Positions 25,812-34,803 of a stretch of DNA of 64,000 bases are shown piece by piece. A model generated the notes under the pieces. The model saw only the letters and a list, made by a program, of their open reading frames with translations, was not told where the DNA came from and searched no databases. The stretch comes from Arthrobacter sp. Leaf69 (lineage in GTDB: Bacteria; Actinomycetota; Actinomycetes; Actinomycetales; Micrococcaceae): NCBI RefSeq assembly GCF_001422645.1, contig NZ_LMLR01000014.1:124001-188000 (forward strand), given 5' to 3'. Position 1 is the stretch's first letter; the number at the start of each line of letters is the position of its first letter. Position numbers and translations under genes: made by a program.

Positions 25812-27209
25812 CTAAACCATGGCAAGCGCCATGCCCGGGTCGGACAGGATGGCGCCGAGGTCCTGCAGGAAGCGTGAGCCCTGCTCGCCGTCCACCAGGC
25901 GGTGGTCGAAGGACAGGCTGAGCGTCATGACCTGGCGCAGCGCCACCTCGTCCTGATACTCCCAGGGCATCTTCCGCACCGCACCGAGCGCCAAAATCGC
26001 GGCCTCGCCCGGGTTGAGGATGGGGGTGCCGGCATCGATGCCGAAGACGCCGATGTTGGTGATGGAGATGGTGCCCCCGGAGAGCTCGGCAGGAGCGGTC
26101 TTGCCCGCGCGTGCCGTGTCCGTCAGCTCGGTCAAGGCGGTGGAGAGCTCCAGCAGGGACATCCGGTCGGCGTCCTTGATGTTCGGCACGGTCAGGCCGC
26201 GCGGCGTGGCGGCCGCGATGCCCAGGTTCACGTAGTTGTACTGCACGATCTCCTGCTTGGCCTCGTCCCAGCGGGTGTTGAGCGTTGGGTGGTTGCGCAG
26301 GGCGATGAGCACGGCCTTTGCCACGACGGTCAGCGGCGTGAGCTTGTAGCCGGCAAACGCGCGGCTGGCCTTGAGCTTCGCCAGCAGTTCCATGGTCGGG
26401 GTGACGTCGACGGTGAGGAACTCCGTCACGTGCGGTGCGGTGAAGGCGCTGGAAACCATGGCGGCGGCAGTGAACTTCCGGACGCCCTTGATCGGGGTCC
26501 GGGTTTCCCGCTCGCCCTGCGCCGGAGCCTGCGCGGACACACCGGCCAGGTCCTGCGGTGCCACCGGCAGGTCTCCCCCTCCGACGAAGTTGCGCACATC
26601 GTCGCGGGTGATGAGTCCGTGCTCACCGGTACCGGTGACGGCTGCGAGGTCGACGCCGAGATCCTTGGCCAGCTTTCGCACCGGCGGCGTGGACCGCGGG
26701 CGCTCCGCGGACCGGGGCACGGCAGGCAGTGCCTCCGCAACCGCCGGGGCGGGCGCGACCGGCTCAACCACCGGGGCGGGCGCGACCGGCTCAACCACCG
26801 GGGCGGGCGCGGCGTCGGCCACGGCGGGGGCGGCGAAGCTGCGGGCGCGGCGGGCGGGCCGGCCGGAGTTCTCCAGGACGGCGCCGTAGCCAACGAGGTT
26901 CGGTTCACGCTTGGCCGGCGCGTCCGCACCGGAACCGCCGGCGGAACCGCCGTCGTCGCCCTCCACTTCGAAGGAAACGATCGGCTTGCCGACCTCGACG
27001 ACGGTGCCGGGCTGTTCGTGGAGGGCCGCGACCACACCGGCGAACGGCGAGGGCAGCTCGACGACGGCCTTGGCCGTTTCGACCTCCGCGATGATCTGGT
27101 TGAGCGCGACGGTATCCCCCACCGCGACCTTCCACGCGACGATTTCCGATTCAGTGAGACCCTCGCCGAGGTCCGGCAGCCTGAATTCCTTGATCATGGT
27201 GGCGCTCAT
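25812..27209 (-). CDS. bkdC: Branched-chain 2-keto acid dehydrogenase E2 (dihydrolipoyl acyltransferase)
   Basis: 465 residues. The lipoyl domain (about 5-80) has the lipoylated Lys in EVETAKAVVELP. An Ala/Pro-rich linker contains a near-exact tandem repeat (APVVEPVAP). The E1/E3-binding domain (about 165-200) reads PPVRKLAKDLGVDLAAVTGTGEHGLITRDDV in outline. The catalytic domain carries DHRLVDGEQGSRFL with the active-site His and Asp. It transfers branched acyl groups to CoA. Its ATG overlaps the bkdB stop by 4 bp. No E3 gene is in the window, so a shared lipoamide dehydrogenase is expected. Confidence 0.95.
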   Translation of the reverse strand: MSATMIKEFRLPDLGEGLTESEIVAWKVAVGDTVALNQIIAEVETAKAVVELPSPFAGVVAALHEQPGTVVEVGKPIVSFEVEGDDGGSAGGSGADAPAKREPNLVGYGAVLENSGRPARRARSFAAPAVADAAPAPVVEPVAPAPVVEPVAPAPAVAEALPAVPRSAERPRSTPPVRKLAKDLGVDLAAVTGTGEHGLITRDDVRNFVGGGDLPVAPQDLAGVSAQAPAQGERETRTPIKGVRKFTAAAMVSSAFTAPHVTEFLTVDVTPTMELLAKLKASRAFAGYKLTPLTVVAKAVLIALRNHPTLNTRWDEAKQEIVQYNYVNLGIAAATPRGLTVPNIKDADRMSLLELSTALTELTDTARAGKTAPAELSGGTISITNIGVFGIDAGTPILNPGEAAILALGAVRKMPWEYQDEVALRQVMTLSLSFDHRLVDGEQGSRFLQDLGAILSDPGMALAMV

Positions 27210-28216
27210 CCTTCCAGCCCGCTCAGGGAGTTGGGGCGGCCCAGGGCACGGTCCACGCCGTCCAGGATCCGGTCCAGACCCGGGAGGTGGTGCATTTCAA
27301 GCTTCGAATAGGGGTACGGGACGTCGAAGCCGGTGACCCGGACCGGGGCAGCCTCGAGGTGGTAGAAACAGCGTTCGGTGATGCTGGCGGCAACCTCGGC
27401 GCCGATGCCGCCGGTCTGGGAGGCTTCATGGGTGATGACCAGCCGGCCGGTCTTCCGGACCGAGGCCTCCAGCGTGGCGAAGTCCAGCGGGGCGAGCGAG
27501 CGCAGGTCGATGACTTCGATCGACACGCCCTCGTCCGCGGCGGCGAGGGCGGCGTCCTTGGCCGTCTTGACGAGCGGGCCGTACGCCACAAGCGTCACGT
27601 CCGTGCCTTCGGCGACCACACGGGCCTTCTCCAGGGACAGGGCGGCACCGAGGTCAAGGGCCTCGTCCACCTCACCCTTGTCGTGGTAGCGGCGCTTGGG
27701 TTCGAAGTACAGCACCGGATCATCCGAGGCGATGGCCTGCTGGATCATCGTGTAGGCGTCCTGGGGGTTGGAGACGCTGATGACGCGCAGCCCCGAGGTG
27801 TGGGTGAAGTAGGCCTCCGGCGATTCGGAGTGGTGTTCCGGAGAGCCGATGCCGCCGCCGAAGGGCACGCGGATGGTGATGGGCATCTTCACCGCGCCCT
27901 GGGTCCGGTAGTGCATCTTGGCGACCTGGCTGACGATCTGGTCGAACGCCGGGTAGATGAAACCGTCGAACTGGATCTCCACCACCGGGCGGTAGCCGCG
28001 GTACGCGAGTCCGACGGCGGTGCCCATGATGCCGGACTCGGCGAGCGGGGTGTCCACCACACGGTGCTTCCCGAAGTCCTTCTGCAGGCCGTCGGTAACG
28101 CGGAAGACACCGCCGAGGGCGCCGATGTCCTCGCCCATGAGGATCACCTTGGGATCATTTTCCAGGGACTTGCGCAGGCCCGAATTGATGGCTCGGGCAA
28201 AGGTCATCTGCGTCAT
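27206..28216 (-). CDS. bkdB: Branched-chain 2-keto acid dehydrogenase E1 beta
   Basis: 336 residues, start MTQMTFARAINSGLRKSL. The beta-subunit signature MGEDIGALGGVFRVTDGLQKDFG and the AESGIMGTAVGLAYRGYRPVVEIQF segment are clear. RVPFGGGIGSPEHHSESPEAYF forms part of the substrate/thiamine-side pocket. With BkdA it decarboxylates 2-ketoisovalerate, 2-ketoisocaproate and 3-methyl-2-oxovalerate. Stop-start junctions with both neighbours overlap by 1 to 4 bp, so expression is coupled. Confidence 0.95.
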   Translation of the reverse strand: MTQMTFARAINSGLRKSLENDPKVILMGEDIGALGGVFRVTDGLQKDFGKHRVVDTPLAESGIMGTAVGLAYRGYRPVVEIQFDGFIYPAFDQIVSQVAKMHYRTQGAVKMPITIRVPFGGGIGSPEHHSESPEAYFTHTSGLRVISVSNPQDAYTMIQQAIASDDPVLYFEPKRRYHDKGEVDEALDLGAALSLEKARVVAEGTDVTLVAYGPLVKTAKDAALAAADEGVSIEVIDLRSLAPLDFATLEASVRKTGRLVITHEASQTGGIGAEVAASITERCFYHLEAAPVRVTGFDVPYPYSKLEMHHLPGLDRILDGVDRALGRPNSLSGLEG

Positions 28217-29406
28217 CAGCGTGCACCTTCTTCAGAAGCGGCCTCTGCGGGATCGCGGAAGGAAGCCAGGTAACGGGAATAGTGGTCCTGCTGGCGCTCC
28301 AGCGTGGAATGGGGGGTGCTGTAGACGTGCTTGAAGATGTCCATCGGCGCCGGCTCGGGCATGTTGATGGTGCCCGCCCGCAGCGCCTTGGCAACGGCGT
28401 CGGCCTTGGCGGCGACGGCGGTTTCGAGGTCCTCGGTGAGCAGCCCCTTGCGTTCCAGCAGCGACTTCAGCCGGGCGATCGGGTCCTTGGCCGCCCAGTC
28501 CTCAAGCTCGTTGGCGTCACGGTAGCGGGTGGGGTCATCCGCCGTCGTGTGCGGGCCCATACGGTAGGTGACGGCCTCGATGAAGGTGGGACCGCCGCCG
28601 CGGCGCGCGCGGTCGATGGCGATGCGGGTTGCGGCCATCACGGCCAGGACATCGTTGCCGTCCACGCGCATACTGGGGATGCCAAAGCCGGCGGCGCGGT
28701 CCGCGATCTGGATGTGGGACTGCAGCCGGACCGGCTCGGAAATGGCCCAGTGGTTGTTCTGGCAGAAGAAGACCACCGGGGACTGGAAGCTGGCGGCGAA
28801 CACCAGGGCCTCGTTGACATCGCCCTCGCTAGTGGCGCCGTCGCCGAAGTAGGCCACGGCGACCGAATCGGCGCCGTCGTTCTGTATTCCCATCGCGTAG
28901 CCGGTGGCGTGCAGGGTCTGGGCGCCGATGATGATCTGCTGTGTTGCGACGTTGACCGTGTACGGGTCCCAGCCCGCCAGGGCATTGCCCCGCCAGGCCT
29001 TGACGATGTCCTCCGGGTTGACCCCGCGGCAGTACGCGACGCCGTTGTCGCGGTAGCTGGGGAACACGAAATCATCGTCGCGGAGGGCCCGGGCCGAGCC
29101 GATCTGGGCGGCCTCCTGGCCCAGCAGCGGCGGCCAGAGCGCGAGTTCGCCCTGGCGCTGCAGCGCGGTGGCCTCGGTATCGATCCGGCGGATGACCACC
29201 ATGTCTTCGTAGAGCGCACCGAGCTGCTCATCGGTGACATCCTGGAGCCAGGGATCGAACTCGGGATGGCTTACCCGTTCTCCCCCGGGAGTGACGAGCT
29301 GGACGAGATCCCCGCCTGTCCGCCTGTTTGATTCTGCACTGTTCCCGGGGCCACCGGCGGCAATGCCGCTCTTGCCCGCGTCGTCGGTAAACACAGTTGT
29401 CCGCAC
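28216..29406 (-). CDS. bkdA: Branched-chain 2-keto acid dehydrogenase E1 alpha
   Basis: 396 residues. The thiamine diphosphate motif begins GDGATSEGDVNEAL and ends CQNNHWAIS (about 185-215). PSYRDNGVAYCRG and the phosphorylation-loop-like YRMGPHTTADDPTRYRD segment are typical. The first 35 residues are an unconserved polar extension. The operon bkdABC is divergent from an Lrp-type regulator, with a perfect CRP/GlxR palindrome in the shared promoter region. Confidence 0.95.
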   Translation of the reverse strand: MRTTVFTDDAGKSGIAAGGPGNSAESNRRTGGDLVQLVTPGGERVSHPEFDPWLQDVTDEQLGALYEDMVVIRRIDTEATALQRQGELALWPPLLGQEAAQIGSARALRDDDFVFPSYRDNGVAYCRGVNPEDIVKAWRGNALAGWDPYTVNVATQQIIIGAQTLHATGYAMGIQNDGADSVAVAYFGDGATSEGDVNEALVFAASFQSPVVFFCQNNHWAISEPVRLQSHIQIADRAAGFGIPSMRVDGNDVLAVMAATRIAIDRARRGGGPTFIEAVTYRMGPHTTADDPTRYRDANELEDWAAKDPIARLKSLLERKGLLTEDLETAVAAKADAVAKALRAGTINMPEPAPMDIFKHVYSTPHSTLERQQDHYSRYLASFRDPAEAASEEGAR

Positions 29407-29489
29407 CTTCTGACGTCGTCTGACCGGTGCTCGCAGGACTCGTGATCCCGGTGCGCGCCGGCCGCCCGGGCGCCGTTGCCCCGGATATC

Positions 29490-29505
29490 TGTGACCCTAC
29501 TCACA
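29490..29505. promoter_or_regulatory. Perfect CRP/GlxR-type palindrome in the bkd promoter region
   Basis: TGTGACCCTACTCACA matches TGTGA-N6-TCACA at all ten positions. It lies 84 bp upstream of bkdA and 85 bp upstream of the divergent lrp-type gene, so it could act on either. GlxR control of carbon catabolism is established in Corynebacterium glutamicum; this target is inferred. Confidence 0.65.
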
Positions 29506-29580
29506 ATGCCCATTGGGTACAACCACCCGCAAAGAAGTTGAGCATTCTGCACTGTCTGGCAGTTTGGCACCGTGCTAATC

Positions 29581-29595
29581 TTGCGCATTATGCAA
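29581..29595. promoter_or_regulatory. TTGC-N7-GCAA dyad at the Lrp-type start codon
   Basis: TTGCGCATTATGCAA overlaps the ATG at 29590. It has the short imperfect dyad form seen at Lrp/AsnC sites and could mediate autorepression. The match is small and could be chance. Confidence 0.3.
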
Positions 29596-30063
29596 CCCTT
29601 GGATGGCACCGACACCCGCCTGCTTTCGGCCATGGCCCGGGATCCCCGGCGGACCGTCGTGGCGCTGGCCCAGAAACTGGGATTGTCGCGGAATACCGTG
29701 CAGGCCCGGATGGCGCAGCTGGAGAAGAAGCACGTCTTCCTGTCCTTTGAGCGCCGCATCAATCCGGCCTCGCTGGGCTACCCGCTGATGGCATTCATCT
29801 CGGTGCACGTCCAGCAGCAGAAGCTCGGCCAGCTGGCGGCGGAACTGGCCGATATTCCGGAGATCCTGGAGGGCTACGGCCTGACCGGCTCGGCGGACCT
29901 GCTGCTGCGGGTGGTGGCCCTCGACGCCGAGGACCTCTTCCGGATCAACGGCAAGATCCTGGCCTGCGACGGCGTGGACCGGACGGACACTGCCCTGGCC
30001 ATGAGCGAGATGATCCCCTTCCGGATCCAGCCGCTGCTGGAACGTGGCTCCGCCGAAGGCTGA
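29590..30063 (+). CDS. Lrp/AsnC-family regulator, probable bkd regulator
   Basis: 157 residues, start MQPLDGTDTRLLSAMARDPR. The N-terminal helix-turn-helix spans about 20-50 (RTVVALAQKLGLSRNTVQARMAQLE). The C-terminal RAM ligand domain includes ILEGYGLTGSADLLLRVVA. BkdR-type Lrp proteins respond to branched-chain amino acids or keto acids and control bkd genes. The divergent position next to bkdABC supports the same job. The ATG at 29590 is chosen to give the family N-terminus. Confidence 0.9.
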   Translation: MQPLDGTDTRLLSAMARDPRRTVVALAQKLGLSRNTVQARMAQLEKKHVFLSFERRINPASLGYPLMAFISVHVQQQKLGQLAAELADIPEILEGYGLTGSADLLLRVVALDAEDLFRINGKILACDGVDRTDTALAMSEMIPFRIQPLLERGSAEG

Positions 30064-30082
30064 GGATTCCGCCGGACGCCAA

Positions 30083-30124
30083 ACGGCAGGAGCCCCCATG
30101 CTGTTGCATGGGGGCTCCTGCCGT
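30083..30124. terminator. 18-bp perfect hairpin between convergent genes
   Basis: Arms 30083-30100 and 30107-30124 are exact reverse complements with a 6-nt loop. It sits between the lrp-type stop (plus) and the symporter stop (minus) and should end transcripts from both sides. Flanking T- or A-runs are absent. Confidence 0.75.
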
Positions 30125-30159
30125 CTGTCAGCCGGTGTGGATCACCAGCGGGTGATGCC

Positions 30160-31776
30160 TTAGTGGTCGGTGGCCTTTTCGGCGCCCACGCCCGTGAGGG
30201 AGCGGACTTCCATTTCGGCCTGCTTGGTGGTGTCTTCCAGCCTCTTGTCGAGCACCGAACCGAGCCATCCCAGGAAGAACGCGAGCGGGATGGAGACGAT
30301 GCCGGGGTTGCTGAGCGGGAAGATCGCGAAGTTGGCGCCCGGGATCATGGACGTCTTGGCACCGGAGACCACCGGGGACAGCGCGATCAGGATGATCGCC
30401 GAGCCGAGCCCGCCGTACATGCTCCAGATGGCGCCCTGGGTGGTGAACTTACGCCAGAACAGCGAGTACAGGATGGTGGGCAGGTTGGCCGATGCCGCCA
30501 CCGCGAAGGCGAGCGCCACGAGGAACGCCACGTTCTGTCCGTTGGCGAAAATGCCGCCGGCAATGGCCAGGAGACCAATCACGATGACGGTCTTGCGGGC
30601 CACCTTGACCTCGGTGGCCGGGTCAGCCTTGCCCTTGGCAATGACGCTGGCGTAGATATCGTGGGCGAACGATGCCGCCGCGGTGATCGTCAGGCCGGCG
30701 ACGACGGCCAGGATGGTGGCGAACGCCACGGCCGAGATGAAGCCGAGCAGCAGCGGGCCACCGAGGTGGAACGCCAGCAGCGGTGCCGCGGAGTTGACGC
30801 CGCCCGGAGCAGCCTTGATCGTTTCAGCGCCCACCAGCGCCGCAGCACCGTAGCCCAGGACCAGCGTGAACAGGTAGAACAGGCCGATCAGCCAGATGGA
30901 CCAGACCACGGACTTGCGGGCTTCCTTGGCGGTCGGGACCGTGTAGAAGCGCATGAGCACGTGGGGCAGGGCCGCGGTGCCGAGCACGAGGGCCAGGCCC
31001 AGGGACATGAAGTCGAGCTTGGAGGTTTCGGTCTTGCCGTACTGCATGCCCGGGTTCAGGATGTTCGGGTTGCCCGAGGTTTCCACCGCTCCGCCGAGCA
31101 GGTCGGAGAGGTTGAAGCCGTAAATAGCGAGGACCCAGAAGGTCATCACGGCAGCGCCGGCGATCAGGAGCATGGCCTTGATGATCTGGACCCAGGTGGT
31201 GCCCTTCATGCCGCCGATCAGTACGTACATGATCATCAGGGCGCCGACGACGATGATGACCAGCGCCTGTCCGCCCCAGTCACTGATGCCCAGCAGCAGG
31301 GAGATCAGGCTGCCGGCTCCGGCCATCTGGGCCAGGAGGTAGAAGAAGCAGACCGCGAGGGTGGAGATGGCGGCTGCGATGCGCACGGGGCGCTGCTTGA
31401 GCCGGAAGGAGAGAACATCGGCCATGGTGAACTTGCCGGTATTGCGGAGCAATTCGGCCACGAGCAGCAGGGCGACGAGCCAGGCGACCAGGAAGCCGAT
31501 GGAGTACATAAAGCCGTCGTAGCCGTTGATGGCGATGGCGCCGGTGATGCCGAGGAACGAGGCCGCGGACAGGTAGTCGCCGGCGATGGCGGTGCCGTTC
31601 TGCGGCCCGGTGAAGGACCGTCCGGCGGCGTAGTAGTCCGCGGCCGTCTTATTGTTTCGGCTTGCCTTGATCACGATGATCATGGTGACCGCCACGAACA
31701 GGGCGAAGATGCCCATGTTCAGCAGCGTGGTTTCCTTGAGATCCGCAACGTTCACTGCGGGGACCATAAACGTCAT
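30160..31776 (-). CDS. actP: Cation:acetate/monocarboxylate symporter (SSF family)
   Basis: 538 residues, about 13 membrane helices. The SSF core includes DYYAAGRSFTGPQNGTAIAGDYLSAASFLG and later FYTVPTAKEARKSVVWSIW. It imports acetate, propionate or pyruvate with sodium or protons, like ActP of E. coli and MctC of C. glutamicum. Its ATG overlaps the DUF485 stop by 4 bp, the usual pairing. A CRP/GlxR-like site lies upstream of the two-gene unit. Confidence 0.92.
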   Translation of the reverse strand: MTFMVPAVNVADLKETTLLNMGIFALFVAVTMIIVIKASRNNKTAADYYAAGRSFTGPQNGTAIAGDYLSAASFLGITGAIAINGYDGFMYSIGFLVAWLVALLLVAELLRNTGKFTMADVLSFRLKQRPVRIAAAISTLAVCFFYLLAQMAGAGSLISLLLGISDWGGQALVIIVVGALMIMYVLIGGMKGTTWVQIIKAMLLIAGAAVMTFWVLAIYGFNLSDLLGGAVETSGNPNILNPGMQYGKTETSKLDFMSLGLALVLGTAALPHVLMRFYTVPTAKEARKSVVWSIWLIGLFYLFTLVLGYGAAALVGAETIKAAPGGVNSAAPLLAFHLGGPLLLGFISAVAFATILAVVAGLTITAAASFAHDIYASVIAKGKADPATEVKVARKTVIVIGLLAIAGGIFANGQNVAFLVALAFAVAASANLPTILYSLFWRKFTTQGAIWSMYGGLGSAIILIALSPVVSGAKTSMIPGANFAIFPLSNPGIVSIPLAFFLGWLGSVLDKRLEDTTKQAEMEVRSLTGVGAEKATDH

Positions 31777-32153
31777 TTCTCTACCCCGCTGATCTGGTTG
31801 CCGTGCTTGTCGAACTCGTGGCCTTCGATTTCATGGCGGATTTCCGCTGCGATCGGGTCCAGCCTCCGGTTCGAGTAGCTGACGTACCAGCCGGTGATGG
31901 CGAACGTGGTCACGAACTGAAGCAGGCCCATGATCAGGCCGATGTTGATGTTGCCCCAGACCTTGGTGGACATGAACTCCACCGCATAGTCGGCCAGCAG
32001 GACATAGGCGAAGTACCAGAGCAGGAATGCAATGGCCATCGGAAAGACAAAGCTGCGGTGACGTTTGCGCAGTTCCTGGAACCGCTCCGTCGACTGGACT
32101 TCCTTGAAGTCCACGGCCGCCGTAGCGTCCGTTTCTTGGGCTTCGTGACCCAT
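31773..32153 (-). CDS. DUF485 membrane protein, partner of the symporter
   Basis: 126 residues with two membrane helices (about 40-60 and 75-97). The DUF485 pattern FQELRKRHRSFVFPMAIAF is followed by YYAYVLLADY-like sequence (WYFAYVLLADYA) and GLLQFVTTFAITGWYV. DUF485 proteins are nearly always encoded beside ActP-type symporters and are thought to assist them. It is cotranscribed with the symporter and divergent from the LytS-type kinase. Confidence 0.92.
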   Translation of the reverse strand: MGHEAQETDATAAVDFKEVQSTERFQELRKRHRSFVFPMAIAFLLWYFAYVLLADYAVEFMSTKVWGNINIGLIMGLLQFVTTFAITGWYVSYSNRRLDPIAAEIRHEIEGHEFDKHGNQISGVEK

Positions 32154-32225
32154 CGTTCCTCCTCATTGAGACTGGCGAGTCCACACCGGCTTGCTTTGAC
32201 CTGCTCCGAACAGCCCACGGGCCAA

Positions 32226-32241
32226 TGTGACTGCTATCACT
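32226..32241. promoter_or_regulatory. CRP/GlxR-type site inside a larger concentric palindrome
   Basis: TGTGACTGCTATCACT matches the TGTGA-N6-TCACA consensus at 9 of 10 positions. CACGGG (32216-32221) and CCCGTG (32246-32251) form an outer inverted repeat with exactly the same centre (32233.5). The site lies 73 bp upstream of the DUF485-symporter pair and 142 bp upstream of the divergent kinase gene. Confidence 0.6.
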
Positions 32242-32382
32242 GTCTCCCGTGATGCGGCCAACCAACAGAACCGCCCGGCCCTGCGTCGCTCAGCGGTCGG
32301 GATGCTGCGGTCAGCGGTGCCTCCAGCACGGTCCGGCGCCCGAACGGCCGTCGCCCGGCGGGCGCCGCGATACGCTGGGCCC

Positions 32383-33600
32383 ATGCCCGACTCTCCCCTG
32401 TTCACCGCCGCCGCCATCGCCGTGATCGCAGCGGCGATCGCCGTCGTCGTCGCCGTTGGGCTCAAGGTGCTCCGCTCCTTCAGGGACCTTGGCACCGACG
32501 CGGAGCGGGCCACCTACAAGACGCTGCACGCGGCCTCGCGCGCCGGCCAGCATCTGCGGACCGGGCTCAATCCGACCGGCGCCGCCAAGGCCAGCCGGCA
32601 GCTGCGCAGCCTGCTGGGCTGCGACGCGCTGGCGATAGCCGACACGTCCGGTGTCCTCGCCTGGGACGGGGCCGGGGAGGAGCTCAAGCCGCTCCTGATG
32701 GAACTGTCGGCGGGAGTGCTCGACGGCGGCCATACCGCCGTGATCCCGGCCGGCGAGGTGCAGGAACTGGCCCAGGGCCAGGGCACCGTGGCCACCCGCA
32801 CGGACGTGGAACGCGGCGCGGTGATCGCCCCGATCAAAACGGGGACCAGGGTGGTGGGCGTGGTGGCCGCCTTCGCCCCGGCGGTGGGCTCCGGCCTGGT
32901 CCGGGCCACCAGCGAGGTGGCCGACTGGGTGGCCACGCAGGTGGAACTGGCCGAACTCGACGCGTCGCGCACGCTGCTGATGGAGGCCGAGGTGCGCGCC
33001 CTCCGGGCCCAGATCAGCCCGCACTTCATCTACAACTCCCTGAACGCGATCGCTTCCTTCATCAACACGGACCCGGTCCGGGCGCGCGAGCTGGTGGTGG
33101 AGTTCGCGGACTTCACGCGCTACTCCTTCCGCCGGCATGGTGACTTCACCACGCTCGCCGAGGAACTGCGCTGCATCGACCGCTACCTGCTGCTGGAACG
33201 TGCCCGGTTCGGCGACCGCGTGCAAGTGAGCCTGCGGATCGCCCCCGAAGTGCTCAGCACCGTGATCCCGTTCCTGAGCCTGCAGCCGCTGGTGGAAAAC
33301 GCCGTCCGGCACGGTCTCGAGGCGAAAGAGGGACCGGGCCACATCTCCATTACGGCCAACGATTCCGGCGCCTTCGCCGAGGTGACCATCGAGGATGACG
33401 GCGTGGGCATGGATCCGGAGCAGTTGCGGGCGGTCCTCGCCGGGCACGGCGAGGGCGATCACGTCGGGCTGCGCAACGTCGATGCCCGGCTGCGGCAGGT
33501 CTACGGCGACGACAACGGGCTGGTGATCGAGACGGCGCCCGGGGAAGGCACGCTGATCACCATGCGCGTCCCCAAGTCGCAGCCCCGCCACGATGCCTGA
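32383..33600 (+). CDS. LytS/YehU-type sensor histidine kinase
   Basis: 405 residues. One membrane helix is at about 6-28, unlike the multi-helix LytS input domain. A GAF-like region follows (about 60-200). The His_kinase domain has H-box ALRAQISPHFIYNSLNAIASF and N-box PLVENAVRHGL, then an HATPase domain ending TLITMRVPK. LytS/LytTR-type systems such as BtsSR respond to pyruvate and related acids. Its neighbours are two carboxylate symporter modules, which suggests an organic-acid signal. The ATG at 32383 is preferred as the membrane helix follows directly. Confidence 0.9.
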   Translation: MPDSPLFTAAAIAVIAAAIAVVVAVGLKVLRSFRDLGTDAERATYKTLHAASRAGQHLRTGLNPTGAAKASRQLRSLLGCDALAIADTSGVLAWDGAGEELKPLLMELSAGVLDGGHTAVIPAGEVQELAQGQGTVATRTDVERGAVIAPIKTGTRVVGVVAAFAPAVGSGLVRATSEVADWVATQVELAELDASRTLLMEAEVRALRAQISPHFIYNSLNAIASFINTDPVRARELVVEFADFTRYSFRRHGDFTTLAEELRCIDRYLLLERARFGDRVQVSLRIAPEVLSTVIPFLSLQPLVENAVRHGLEAKEGPGHISITANDSGAFAEVTIEDDGVGMDPEQLRAVLAGHGEGDHVGLRNVDARLRQVYGDDNGLVIETAPGEGTLITMRVPKSQPRHDA

Positions 33601-33642
33601 GCCTGCGGCCGGCTGCCGTGCCTGCGGCAGTAGTCTTGATCC

Positions 33643-34362
33643 ATGATTAACGTCCTCGTCGCCGACGACGAGCTGCCCGCTGTTGAGGAATTGGCCTTCC
33701 TGCTCGGCCGGGACGACCGGATCGGCACCATCTACCGCGCGTCCTCCGGGACCGAGGCCCTGCGAGCCCTCGAGGCCGAGGCTGTCGACGCCGTCTTTCT
33801 GGACATCCACATGCCGGCCCTCTCCGGCCTGGACATCGCGCGCGTCATCTCGCGCAGCAGCAGGCCGCCCGCGGTGGTTTTCGTCACTGCCGATGAGGAC
33901 TGCGCCCTGGAAGCCTTCGAGCTGGCCGCCGTGGACTACCTCCTAAAACCCGTCCGCGCCGAGCGGCTGGCGAAGTCGATCGGCCGGATCAGCGAACTGC
34001 TCAAGGAGGGCGCCCCGCGGCCGGAGATGATCACCGTGGACCTCGGCGGCACCACCAAGATGATCCGCCGCGAGGATGTCACCTATGTCCAGGCCCAGGG
34101 CGACTACGCCAGGCTGCACACCGCGGACGCCAGCTACCTCATCCGCGTTCCGCTGGCCGACCTGGAACAGCAATGGGCCGAAGCAGGGTTTATCCGCATC
34201 CACCGGTCCTACCTCATCGCGCTGAACCATGTCAGCCACATGAAGCTCGCCGCCGCCCGTCCCAGCGTCACCGTGACGGGTGCCGAACTGCCAATCAGCC
34301 GGCGGCACCTGCCGTCAGTGCGGGAGAAGCTTGAGGCGACCCGGATCCGGCCGCAGGCATGA
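33643..34362 (+). CDS. LytTR-type response regulator
   Basis: 239 residues. The receiver has acidic residues ADDELPA (near 7-13), phospho-acceptor Asp in AVFLDIHMPALSG and Lys in YLLKPVRAERL. The LytTR DNA-binding domain (about 125-235) has EDVTYVQAQGDYARLHT and GFIRIHRSYLIALNHV. It lies 42 bp after the kinase gene and overlaps the next gene by ATGA. Its likely targets are the two flanking symporter units. Confidence 0.93.
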   Translation: MINVLVADDELPAVEELAFLLGRDDRIGTIYRASSGTEALRALEAEAVDAVFLDIHMPALSGLDIARVISRSSRPPAVVFVTADEDCALEAFELAAVDYLLKPVRAERLAKSIGRISELLKEGAPRPEMITVDLGGTTKMIRREDVTYVQAQGDYARLHTADASYLIRVPLADLEQQWAEAGFIRIHRSYLIALNHVSHMKLAAARPSVTVTGAELPISRRHLPSVREKLEATRIRPQA

Positions 34363-34796
34363 CCCGCGTCCGCGTCACCGCGCCCCGCAGCGTCCGGGCT
34401 GGCGGCATCACGGCAGGCAGCGCCACAGCGGGCAGCGTCACGGCAGGCAGCGCCAGTCAGGGCGGCAGCGCGGTGACGGCCGCGAGGTTGGCCGCCGCTT
34501 CCCGCGAGGCCGCCGAGGAATCCGACGCCGGCCAGGTGTTTGTCCGCTCGTTGATCCGCTCGCAGCTGCGGCTCGGGGTGGTGGTGGCCGCGGGATTCCT
34601 GCTGATCCTGGCCGCGTTCCCGCTGATGCTGGGGCTGGTCCCCGGGCTCGCGGAGTCCACGATCATGGGCCTGCCCTTCGACTGGGTGCTGCTGGGCGCG
34701 GGGATCTACCCGGTGGTCGGGCTCAGCGCGTGGCTGTATATCCGGACGGCGGCCCGGAACGAGTCCCGCTACCGGGATCTCGTCGGGGACAAGTGA
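34359..34796 (+). CDS. DUF485-like membrane partner of the second symporter
   Basis: 145 residues. The first 45 are a low-complexity stretch with repeats of ITAGSA, TAGSV and TAGSASQ. After SREAAEESDAGQVFVRSLIRSQ come two membrane helices (about 68-90 and 105-125), the size and topology of DUF485, then a polar tail ESRYRDLVGDK. It is encoded directly before a symporter, the same place a DUF485 protein normally holds, but the sequence is diverged. The overlap with the regulator stop implies coupled translation. Confidence 0.75.
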   Translation: MTRVRVTAPRSVRAGGITAGSATAGSVTAGSASQGGSAVTAARLAAASREAAEESDAGQVFVRSLIRSQLRLGVVVAAGFLLILAAFPLMLGLVPGLAESTIMGLPFDWVLLGAGIYPVVGLSAWLYIRTAARNESRYRDLVGDK

Positions 34797-34803
34797 GGCG
34801 TCC

